Assembly (NCBI GenBank): GCA_002308255.1
Contig: DBVZ01000016.1
Span: 1-21,156 of the forward strand
Origin: Lachnospiraceae bacterium UBA1251
Lineage (GTDB): Bacteria; Bacillota; Clostridia; Lachnospirales; Lachnospiraceae
Direction: 5' to 3'
DNA: 21,156 nucleotides
The notes under the pieces were generated by a model. The model was given only the letters and a program-made list of their open reading frames with translations, had not been told where the DNA came from and did not search any database. Of the stretch, positions 8,674 through 15,535 are shown in pieces. A program made the translations under genes and the position numbers. Positions within the stretch are counted from its first letter, which is position 1. Each line of letters opens with the position of its first letter.

Positions 8674-11052
8674 TTATTGTGCCGTCTCCTGCCACAGAAG
8701 ATCCCCGGCCTGCGTCACCGTGTCCGGTCCGAACAGGATCCCGTAGTAGTCGTTCTCCACGATCGACCGGGACATCAGGATCCTGTTCCTTACCGTCTCG
8801 TCGATTCTGGCACGGTATGCTTTTTCGTCTTCATTTTCAGGCATCTTCTCACCCGGAGTAAAAATGCCGTGTCTTGCGTCGTATTTCCCGTAAGAGGTCA
8901 CCCAGCTCAGATTGTTCCAGAAAACAAGGGGCTCCGCCTCCGAAAAAACATCGCGTCCGGCGAAAAATCTGGAATCATAGGGAAGGCCGAACAGATTCGA
9001 AAGCGTCGGCAGCACGTCCAGGCTGAAGACCGGTTCCGTGATCTCCCTGGGCAGATCGGCATATTCATTTTCCAGACATCCTGACCAGATGATCAGCCCG
9101 TTCCTGTCCTGCTCATAGGGAACGGTGTCATCTCCCTTGATCAGATCATTGATATAATCCCGGTCATTTCCCCAGGCTTCCCCTCGGCCGAGCCCGTACG
9201 GATAGTGATCGCCCACCATGGCGATGACGGTTTCATCCGCGATCCCGGCTTTTTCCAGCTTTTCCACCATGATCTTCATGGCTTCCTCAAGTTCCATCTG
9301 ATAACAGATATAATATTTCGTCTTCTCCGCGTAGGTATCGCCGACAGCCGCATTTACCCTCTCATAATAATCCTGCGTATAAGCGTAATCTTTCTTATAA
9401 GGCGCGTGTCCGCTGATCGTCATGTAATAAACACTGAACGGCCGGTGATCCAGAAACAGATCCATCGTCTTTGAAAATGCCACCGTATCTCTCGGATACG
9501 TGCCGCCGCAGACCTCTTTGATCCCGCTCCTGTTCGCCATGAACTGATTATACCCCAGATTCTCATGCGTCTCGTCGCGGTGATAGAACGTATCCTCTCC
9601 TCCGTGAAAAGCGATGCTGGAATACCCCAGCCGCTGCAGCTGGTTGCCCATGGTAAAATACAGATTATTGTCCTTGCTCTCCAGCATGGTCCGGTCTCCG
9701 TCCTGCGGCGCAAGACCGAGCAGGAAAGAAGCTTCGCCGGTCGTCGTACTGCCGCCCCACTCCGGCTGATAGTATTCACGGAAGCAGAAACCGTTCCTTG
9801 ACAGTCTCCACAGCGTCGGCGTCAGTTCCTCGCTGATAAAAGCATCGCAATAGGATTCCGCACAGATCAGGATCAGGTTTTTTCCTTTAAAGATCCCCGT
9901 ATACTCATTTTCCGATGAAGGCGGCAGCGTCCGGATATATGCCGTCAGCTGGTCAACAGAGGCGGACCCGGTATTCTCCGCTTTTGTCAGGGCATCTTCC
10001 ATCTGATGCGGAGCATAGACAGGCGGTTTCTCCTCTTCCGGCGTCTCCTCCGCCTGACCGTCTGTCTGCGCAGCGTCAGCAGGCTCCTCCGCCATCTCTC
10101 CTTCCTCGTCTTCCGGAACCGGCGTACCGCTGTCAGGCTCCTTAACAGGACTGTCTTTTTCTTCCTCCGCGGAGTCCGTTTCGCCTGTTTCCATAACCTC
10201 TTCCAAAAGTTGTTCTTCTTTGACGGATCCGAGATCCAATTCCCCGGATCCGGGCACTTTTCCAAACGGGAACGGATGATAATCCGGAAGGATCAGACCC
10301 GGCTGGGTCTTTCCTTCTTCTTTTTCCGAAGAAACAGAAGGTTCCCCGGCTGTTTCCGGTTCTTTCAGAGTGCTGAACGTGACGTGCGGATTTCCGAAAA
10401 CCGTATATTGAATGCTGAGACGCGTACTCGTCAGAAGCCCGAACAGACTCGTCGCCTGGTTATAGTCGAACTGAGCGCCGTAGACGGCACTGTAGCGGCC
10501 GTGAGACGCTGCCAGTGAGGAAAGGAGGCAGATCAGGAAGCCCGCAGCGGCAATAACAGTGTTTCGAAGGACTGCGCGGCGGGAGATTCCGACACGTTTC
10601 CTGCTTATCCTCCTCTTTCTTCTCTTCCCTTCAAGAAATCCCTTAAAAAGAGCCATAAAGAAAGGGATCAGGAACAGCAGCACTTTCGGCAGTCCGAAAA
10701 CAATGCTCCGGAGCACCTCCTGTGTATAACCGGCGGCTGCATTTCCGGCTCCGGAGAGCAGATACCGCGGCGTCAGGTAGGTTGTATAAATGTTTCGGAT
10801 GAGATACTCGGCGGAAAAGAAGATCCCGCCGGCGAATAAGAACACGTTCAAAAGAATACTTCTGATACGGAAATGAAAAGAAGCAAGAATCCCGGCCGCC
10901 ATGAGCCCGGCAGAAAGAGCAAAAAGGACAGGATAAAAAAGATAAAAGGTTCCGTCCCCGCGCAGAAGCCCAAGCAGGATCTCCAGGCAGATACAGGCTG
11001 CCGGGATCCCGCAGAACAATCCATTTGCGCTTACCGGATTTCTTTCTTTCAT
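8674..11052 (-). CDS. LTA-synthase-like membrane sulfatase / phosphoglycerol transferase family protein
   Basis: Counted from the ATG at 11052 the protein has 792 residues; an in-frame ATG 27 bases upstream (11079) would give 801. Several hydrophobic segments lie at about 10-30, 40-60, 65-90, 120-140 and 162-185. After them comes a long, very acidic Pro/Glu/Asp/Ser-rich linker (about 232-346) and then an extracellular alkaline-phosphatase-fold domain. Metal and catalytic features are ILICAESY (Glu about 399), a Thr cluster in GGSTTTGEASF (about 434-444), which takes the place of the LtaS catalytic Thr, and MVGDHYPYG (Asp-His about 614-616). Family members transfer phosphoglycerol or related groups to surface polymers. 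Neither candidate ATG has a clear ribosome site (see promoter entry). dtd and the DUF2974 gene follow on the same strand. Confidence 0.85.
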   Translation of the reverse strand: MKERNPVSANGLFCGIPAACICLEILLGLLRGDGTFYLFYPVLFALSAGLMAAGILASFHFRIRSILLNVFLFAGGIFFSAEYLIRNIYTTYLTPRYLLSGAGNAAAGYTQEVLRSIVFGLPKVLLFLIPFFMALFKGFLEGKRRKRRISRKRVGISRRAVLRNTVIAAAGFLICLLSSLAASHGRYSAVYGAQFDYNQATSLFGLLTSTRLSIQYTVFGNPHVTFSTLKEPETAGEPSVSSEKEEGKTQPGLILPDYHPFPFGKVPGSGELDLGSVKEEQLLEEVMETGETDSAEEEKDSPVKEPDSGTPVPEDEEGEMAEEPADAAQTDGQAEETPEEEKPPVYAPHQMEDALTKAENTGSASVDQLTAYIRTLPPSSENEYTGIFKGKNLILICAESYCDAFISEELTPTLWRLSRNGFCFREYYQPEWGGSTTTGEASFLLGLAPQDGDRTMLESKDNNLYFTMGNQLQRLGYSSIAFHGGEDTFYHRDETHENLGYNQFMANRSGIKEVCGGTYPRDTVAFSKTMDLFLDHRPFSVYYMTISGHAPYKKDYAYTQDYYERVNAAVGDTYAEKTKYYICYQMELEEAMKIMVEKLEKAGIADETVIAMVGDHYPYGLGRGEAWGNDRDYINDLIKGDDTVPYEQDRNGLIIWSGCLENEYADLPREITEPVFSLDVLPTLSNLFGLPYDSRFFAGRDVFSEAEPLVFWNNLSWVTSYGKYDARHGIFTPGEKMPENEDEKAYRARIDETVRNRILMSRSIVENDYYGILFGPDTVTQAGDLLWQETAQ

Positions 11053-11060
11053 CAACGAGT

Positions 11061-11089
11061 ATTCTATCGCATGACACATGCTGGGTCAA
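11061..11089 (-). promoter_or_regulatory. Candidate promoter placing the sulfatase transcript start at its ATG
   Basis: Minus strand: -35 TTGACC (11084-11089), 17-base spacer, -10 TAGAAT (11061-11066). Transcription would begin around 11052-11055, at or within a few bases of the ATG at 11052, which has no Shine-Dalgarno sequence. The upstream ATG (11079) would lie inside this promoter. If real, the mRNA is leaderless or nearly so. Confidence 0.45.
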
Positions 11090-11130
11090 ACAGGAAATGC
11101 GCCTGTTCGGCAGGGGTCTGTACCCGGTGT

Positions 11131-11171
11131 TTTTTCAAAAGAAGATGCACACCGCAATTGCAGTGTGCATC
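11131..11171 (-). terminator. Intrinsic terminator after the Fe-S flavoprotein reductase
   Basis: The arms GATGCACAC (11144-11152) and GTGTGCATC (11163-11171) are perfectly complementary, and the intervening GCAA/TTGC can extend the stem past a single mismatch. On the minus strand the hairpin is followed by TTCTTTTG. It sits 25-52 bases beyond the reductase stop codon and closes that transcription unit before the sulfatase promoter. Confidence 0.7.
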
Positions 11172-11195
11172 CGTTCTCTCAAAAGATTCTCCTGC

Positions 11196-12431
11196 TCAGA
11201 GAATCGGTATTTTGATCGTCAGATCCGACATCGGATATGCCGAACACGCATGGAACCAGCCCATCTCTTTATCCATGGCGCGCCGTCCATCTCCGAGCGG
11301 GGAAACGAAAATATCCCCGTTAAGGAGCTGTGAACGGCAGTACCCGCATTCTCCTCCGCGGCAGTGCGTATCCACGGGGATCGCGGACCTCTCCAGCGCA
11401 ACGGCAACGGGTTCATCCGCCGCGGCACCGATCACGTCTTCCTGAACGCCGCGAACGACAGTGATCTGATAACGCTTCCCGATCTGATCCTCCGGGAATC
11501 CCGGAATCTGCTTCACGTTGGAGGGCTGCTGCATGACGTCATGCCGGAAGCGGCGCGGACCGACACCGAGCTCTTCCATGGAGGCGCGGACAACGCGGTA
11601 CATAGCCCACGGTCCGCAGAACATATAGGTCGTATCAACCATATCTTCCGGCTGTTCTCCGGATGCGGCGGGAATTCCGCAGGAGTATTTCCGGATCAGG
11701 TCCGTTGTAATAAATCCTTTTTCGCCCTGCCATTCCGGATCATCCGACATCACATGAACGACGCGGACACGCGGGCACGTCTTCGCAATTTCCGCCAGTT
11801 CGTCCCCGCAGACGATATCCGTATGTTTCACGGAGCCGTAAAGGATGGTCAGATCACAGTCCAGCCCGCCCGCCGCGATCTCTTTTGCCATTGAAACAAA
11901 AGGCGTGATACCGGAGCCGCCGGCCAGAGCGACAACATTTTCCGCATCCCTCAGCGGTTCATAATAAAACTGGCTGAAAGGCAGCGCTGCCGTAAGTACG
12001 GACCCCTCCTTCACCTCTTTGAAGAAGTAGTCCGGCACAAAATAGGAGACATTTCTGCGGATCGTGATCTCGAAAAAGGGTTTTTCCCCTCTCACGGAAG
12101 AAGGAGCCGAAGAGATCGAATACGCACGGGTGACCGTGCTGGTGCCGATCGTCAGATAAAAATTTACGTACTGTCCGCTCTGGAAAGGCGGAATATGACT
12201 CCGAACGCCGTTCTCTTCAAACGGTTCGAAACGGAACGTCCTTGCCGTGGGAGAAGCTTCTCTCACCTGCGTGACAACAAATTTCTGTTTTCCGGGATGC
12301 AGCGCATCGGCAAGTTCCCGGATGGGGTCCTGCGGGTGCGGCACCGGTGATGCATTTTCGATCAGCGCCTTTCTCATTTTCGTGACGCGGGACGCGCCGC
12401 CTACATCTTTAAGAAATCCCTTGATCTTCAT
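11196..12431 (-). CDS. NAD(P)H-dependent flavin reductase with C-terminal 2Fe-2S ferredoxin domain
   Basis: The protein has 411 residues. After a ~45-residue N-terminal extension come a ferredoxin-reductase FAD domain (R102-A-Y-S, the flavin-binding RxYS motif), an NAD(P) domain (G171-G-S-G-I-T-P and F271-C-G-P) and a plant-type ferredoxin domain. The ferredoxin domain has the four cluster ligands C357-x4-C362-x2-C365-x30-C396. Such proteins pass electrons from NAD(P)H through flavin to a 2Fe-2S cluster and on to a partner enzyme. Its ATG overlaps the stop codon of the CrtI-like FAD enzyme (ATGA, 12428-12431), the arrangement expected for a reductase/oxidoreductase pair made together. A terminator follows. 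It is soluble, with no membrane segment. The partner assignment is inference from coupling. Confidence 0.88.
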   Translation of the reverse strand: MKIKGFLKDVGGASRVTKMRKALIENASPVPHPQDPIRELADALHPGKQKFVVTQVREASPTARTFRFEPFEENGVRSHIPPFQSGQYVNFYLTIGTSTVTRAYSISSAPSSVRGEKPFFEITIRRNVSYFVPDYFFKEVKEGSVLTAALPFSQFYYEPLRDAENVVALAGGSGITPFVSMAKEIAAGGLDCDLTILYGSVKHTDIVCGDELAEIAKTCPRVRVVHVMSDDPEWQGEKGFITTDLIRKYSCGIPAASGEQPEDMVDTTYMFCGPWAMYRVVRASMEELGVGPRRFRHDVMQQPSNVKQIPGFPEDQIGKRYQITVVRGVQEDVIGAAADEPVAVALERSAIPVDTHCRGGECGYCRSQLLNGDIFVSPLGDGRRAMDKEMGWFHACSAYPMSDLTIKIPIL

Positions 12432-13990
12432 CTGGCAGCACCCCCTTCCTGTCCCGGCATCAGGCCTTTTTTCTCAAGATCCTCAAAAACGGCCTTCGCC
12501 GCGGCTCTGCCGTTTGTTACCGCCGGTCCCATGCCGTTTCCGGAAATGGCAAACGCTCCGGCGAATTCAAGACCGTCAATATAATGGTCGTCTTCTTTCA
12601 TCTGCAGCCTGGCGACGGCATGATCGTCGATACTGTGCGAGTATCCGTAAATACTTCCTTTCCACGCCCCGACATAATGTGAGATCGTAACAGGTGTGGA
12701 AACCTCGATCTCGACGATATGGTCGTGCAGATTGATGCCGGACATCTGTTCGTATTCCGAGATCATCTGTTTCCCGAGCTTCCTCTTGAAGTCGAAGTAC
12801 TCCTCTTCCTTCAGGTCAAGGAATCCGTCGACAAGAGGCAGCGTCGTTATGGAAAACTGCGTCATGCCCTCCGGCGTGCATCCCGGATTGGCAAGGTTGA
12901 GACAGATCGACGTCAGATACCGGTACGGCCCCGTCGTATGCAGTTCTTTCCAGATCTCGTCGGTATCCATGGTGTTGCCCGAGAAAATATTGTAATCTTT
13001 GATCCCGAGCTCCTCCGGCGTTCCGTCAAGAAGCATCATCACGGAAACCGGACATACCGACAGCCGTCTTCCGTTGATCATTTTTACCGCCCCGACCGGA
13101 ACTTCCGAGAGCGGTTCGATCATCGATGTGTAAACGCGGTTCGGATATGCGCCGCTGATCACGTAATCGCAGGAGATCTCATCTCCCCGGCGCGTACGTA
13201 CGCCCCTGACTTTTCCGTCTTTCACCAGGATCTTTTCCACTTCCTGGCAGAATTCGATCTGCGCTCCGTTCTCCTCGGCTTTCCGCTCGAGCTTCATACT
13301 CATCTCGTGAGAGAATTTTTTCGCGACATAGCTGCCGTGGAAGTAATCCGCCATAAGAAAAGCATAAATGGTAAACGGAAGCGTGCTCATCGGATTTCCG
13401 ACGTAGATCCAGTAAGGAGTCAGAATGTCCACAATATCCTGCGGGAAAGCAAACGTATCCATTACTTCCTTTGCGGTGTATCCGGCTGTTTTCACAAACT
13501 CCGGATGCTTCAGCAGCATCTGGACTTTGCTCATCGGCGTGACCGAAAGAATATTCATGGAATTATATACCGTGTTGCAAAGCCGCATAAATTCGAGCAC
13601 CTTCGGCCCCCAGCCCGGGTACTGCGCGTCGATCTCCGACGACATGGTCTCGAAACCGGCATGCAGCGTGATATCGATCCCCTTCGTCGTCTCCACAAAG
13701 CGATAGGCTTCCGGAACCCGCAGCCACTCGATATCCACACCCATTTCATCAAAAAAGGCCCCTACCTTGAGACGTTCCTCTTTCGGGCCGATACTCATCA
13801 TTTCATGCAGCGTCGCCTCGATCTCCACGCCGCCGCGCACGTAACTCGTTGCCAGTCCTCCGGGCAGGTTATGCTTCTCAAGGATCAGGATATCCGTGAT
13901 CCCCTTGGCCTGCAGCTGGAGAGCCGCGCTGAGTCCCGCGAGGGCGCCGCCGATGATGACGACCTGATAATGGTCTTTATAAAAGCTCAT
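12428..13990 (-). CDS. CrtI / retinol-saturase-like FAD-dependent oxidoreductase
   Basis: The protein has 520 residues. The N-terminal Rossmann dinucleotide motif is VVIIGGALAGLSAALQLQ (about 10-27), with Ala in place of the central Gly of GxGxxG, followed by ILEKHNLPGG. The C-terminal FAD-closing region is DGLEFAGAFAISGNGMGPAVTNGRAAA (about 475-501). This is the layout of the phytoene desaturase / all-trans-retinol 13,14-reductase superfamily, whose members add or remove hydrogen at C=C bonds in long hydrocarbon chains. No carotenoid synthesis gene (CrtB, CrtE) is present, which argues against a carotenoid role. Lying between a PUFA-isomerase homologue and a 2Fe-2S flavoprotein reductase, it is a candidate enoyl or conjugated-diene reductase. 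GAGGTG lies upstream of the ATG at 13990. Substrate and direction are inferred. Confidence 0.8.
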   Translation of the reverse strand: MSFYKDHYQVVIIGGALAGLSAALQLQAKGITDILILEKHNLPGGLATSYVRGGVEIEATLHEMMSIGPKEERLKVGAFFDEMGVDIEWLRVPEAYRFVETTKGIDITLHAGFETMSSEIDAQYPGWGPKVLEFMRLCNTVYNSMNILSVTPMSKVQMLLKHPEFVKTAGYTAKEVMDTFAFPQDIVDILTPYWIYVGNPMSTLPFTIYAFLMADYFHGSYVAKKFSHEMSMKLERKAEENGAQIEFCQEVEKILVKDGKVRGVRTRRGDEISCDYVISGAYPNRVYTSMIEPLSEVPVGAVKMINGRRLSVCPVSVMMLLDGTPEELGIKDYNIFSGNTMDTDEIWKELHTTGPYRYLTSICLNLANPGCTPEGMTQFSITTLPLVDGFLDLKEEEYFDFKRKLGKQMISEYEQMSGINLHDHIVEIEVSTPVTISHYVGAWKGSIYGYSHSIDDHAVARLQMKEDDHYIDGLEFAGAFAISGNGMGPAVTNGRAAAKAVFEDLEKKGLMPGQEGGAAR

Positions 13991-14007
13991 TCCTCACTCA
14001 CCTCATT

Positions 14008-14043
14008 AAAAACCGCGGGGCAGCCCGCAAAGGATCCCCGCGG
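14008..14043 (-). terminator. Intrinsic terminator between the isomerase and CrtI-like genes
   Basis: Perfect GC arms CCGCGGGG (14013-14020) and CCCCGCGG (14036-14043) enclose a 15-base loop and are followed on the minus strand by TTTTTAAT (14005-14012). It lies 16-51 bases beyond the isomerase stop codon. It either ends the isomerase message or lets through a fraction into the downstream redox pair. Confidence 0.75.
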
Positions 14044-14058
14044 CATCAGCATCTCCGA

Positions 14059-15417
14059 TCAGAAGAATCTGTCAACCAGCTCTCTCGAGTATTCCGCCGT
14101 CTCGTCCATGTCGCCGAAGGACATGACCTCGCCGGCATAATAGGTATTCAGATTTCCCTGCATGCCTTCGACTTTCTCGTACCAGCCGTTCGCGTACGTC
14201 TCGGAATTGACGTGCGGGAAATAATACCAGGAGTTCTCGTTAACGACGTTGGAGGCCGGATTCTTCATATTCTTAAGATCCTCAAGAACCGTCTCTTTGC
14301 ATTTTTCGTACGGGATCTCCGGATCGCCGGTGTGATTGCGCAGCGCGTAAGTCGTGATGACCTGGTTCTTGTCATCCCTCCAGCGGCGGTAATAGACCAT
14401 CAGATGGCCGTAGCGCTCCGGCGTCATGTTGTCGAACACGTAGTAAGAGATCTCCGGATGGTCTTCCGGTTTCGTCTCGACTGCCAGGACATCATAGCGC
14501 TCATAGTCGATCTTGGAGAACAGATATTTCTCATCCTCCGTAGCATCGAAGTAATCCGGCAGGAACTGCAGCGGAGCCGTCACGATGATCTTGTCGTACT
14601 CTTCCACTTCCCCGTTCACGGTAACATAGACTTTATTGTCTTTGCGCTCCACTTTGGTGATATCGCTGTTGAGGCGCGCCTGGTTGCACAGTTTTGCGTT
14701 CAGCTGCTCCCAGATATACTGCGTTCCCTCTTTCCATGTCCACAGATTGCATTTAACAAAATTCATCGTGGTCTGGAAATCAAGATATTTCAGAACATAG
14801 GCTGCCGGGATCTCGTCAAAATAGCCGTATCCGAATGCGGTGAACGGCCCGATCCAGATATCCTGGGTAAGCTCTACGCCGTTGAGCTCACAGAACTTAT
14901 TGAACGGAAGCGTCAGGTCTTTCAGATTCGGATTGACGCCGGACACTTTTTCGCGCTCCGGAGTGACCGCGTACCCTTCGTAGCGGCCTTCGGAAACGCC
15001 GCGGTGACCGTTGATATCATATCCTTTATATTTTGTTTCCAGAATCTCACCGAGCTTCTTGACCTGGCTCTTCATTTTCAGAAGGCGCGGGATCTTAAGA
15101 AGGTTTTTCTTGGGCTCGAACGGCTCGATGACATTTCCGTCTTTATCTTTGTAATTACGGTTCAGCTGAGGACCGTCGTGTGTAATACCGGCGAATTTTT
15201 CCACGTCGTGTACAGCGTAATAAGAAGGAACGCCCATGATCGCACCCATCTCATAACGTCTGCCGTTGTAGTGCGGTGAATTGCATTTTCCGCCCACATG
15301 GTCGTTCTTTTCCAGGACCGTGTAGTTTTTGTATCCTTTCAGCTCCAGATACATAGCTGCGGATAAACCTGCCGGCCCGCCGCCGATAATACAGATCTTC
15401 TCATTCAAATCGCTCAT
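14059..15417 (-). CDS. FAD-dependent polyunsaturated fatty acid (linoleate) isomerase homologue
   Basis: The protein has 452 residues from the ATG at 15417, chosen for its GGAGGT site 6 bases upstream; an in-frame ATG at 15450 is less likely. The dinucleotide motif is I11-G-G-G-P-A-G. Long blocks match the Propionibacterium acnes PUFA isomerase as I remember it: GRRYEMGAIMGVPSY (52-66), ATKYxGYDxNGH-like (128-138), PFTAFGYGYFDEIPAAYVLK (191-210), LWTWKEGTQ, the segment ending GHLMVYYRRW, and WYEKVEGMQG with AGEVMSFG near the end. That enzyme moves a double bond of linoleate to give conjugated linoleate, using FAD without net redox change. The protein belongs to the flavin amine oxidase fold and is probably cytoplasmic. 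It carries about 22 extra residues after GYDINGH. Regiochemistry cannot be read from the sequence. Confidence 0.85.
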   Translation of the reverse strand: MSDLNEKICIIGGGPAGLSAAMYLELKGYKNYTVLEKNDHVGGKCNSPHYNGRRYEMGAIMGVPSYYAVHDVEKFAGITHDGPQLNRNYKDKDGNVIEPFEPKKNLLKIPRLLKMKSQVKKLGEILETKYKGYDINGHRGVSEGRYEGYAVTPEREKVSGVNPNLKDLTLPFNKFCELNGVELTQDIWIGPFTAFGYGYFDEIPAAYVLKYLDFQTTMNFVKCNLWTWKEGTQYIWEQLNAKLCNQARLNSDITKVERKDNKVYVTVNGEVEEYDKIIVTAPLQFLPDYFDATEDEKYLFSKIDYERYDVLAVETKPEDHPEISYYVFDNMTPERYGHLMVYYRRWRDDKNQVITTYALRNHTGDPEIPYEKCKETVLEDLKNMKNPASNVVNENSWYYFPHVNSETYANGWYEKVEGMQGNLNTYYAGEVMSFGDMDETAEYSRELVDRFF

Positions 15418-15443
15418 ATTTTTACCTCCGTTCTGAAATGCAC

Positions 15444-15466
15444 AATACAAGCATTGATTTTGTATT
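15444..15466. promoter_or_regulatory. Inverted repeat in the divergent promoter region, candidate operator
   Basis: The arms AATACAA (15444-15450) and TTGTATT (15460-15466) are perfectly complementary with a 9-base spacer. The repeat covers the -35 of the plus-strand promoter and the first transcribed bases of the minus-strand unit, so one dimeric repressor could control both. No regulator gene is adjacent. In RNA it could instead form a weak leader hairpin. Confidence 0.45.
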
Positions 15467-15481
15467 AATTTCTGGTAAAAT
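15454..15481 (+). promoter_or_regulatory. Candidate promoter of the acyl ligase-ACP-thioesterase operon
   Basis: -35 TTGATT (15454-15459), 16-base spacer, extended TGG and -10 TAAAAT (15476-15481). Start near 15488 leaves a leader of about 48 bases to the GTG at 15536. Its -10 overlaps that of the opposing promoter by two bases. Confidence 0.5.
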
Positions 15482-15509
15482 CATACCATATAGGAAACTA
15501 AATCGTCAA
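15480..15509 (-). promoter_or_regulatory. Candidate promoter of the fatty acid isomerase gene
   Basis: Minus strand: -35 TTGACG (15504-15509), 18-base spacer, -10 TATGAT (15480-15485). Start near 15473 leaves a leader of about 55 bases to the ATG at 15417. The element is interleaved with the plus-strand promoter, so RNA polymerase could occupy only one at a time. Confidence 0.6.
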
Positions 15510-15535
15510 TCCCAGTATCCAATAGGAGGATAATT

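Noticed and set aside
12719..14140. Long plus-strand open frame (about 470 codons) opposite the CrtI-like gene; similar long frames opposite the symporter (3347-4519) and GH2 (5377-6642) genes.
   Set aside because: The minus-strand proteins have full family motifs and ribosome sites. The opposing frames lack recognisable domains and have Arg/His-rich composition typical of antisense shadows.
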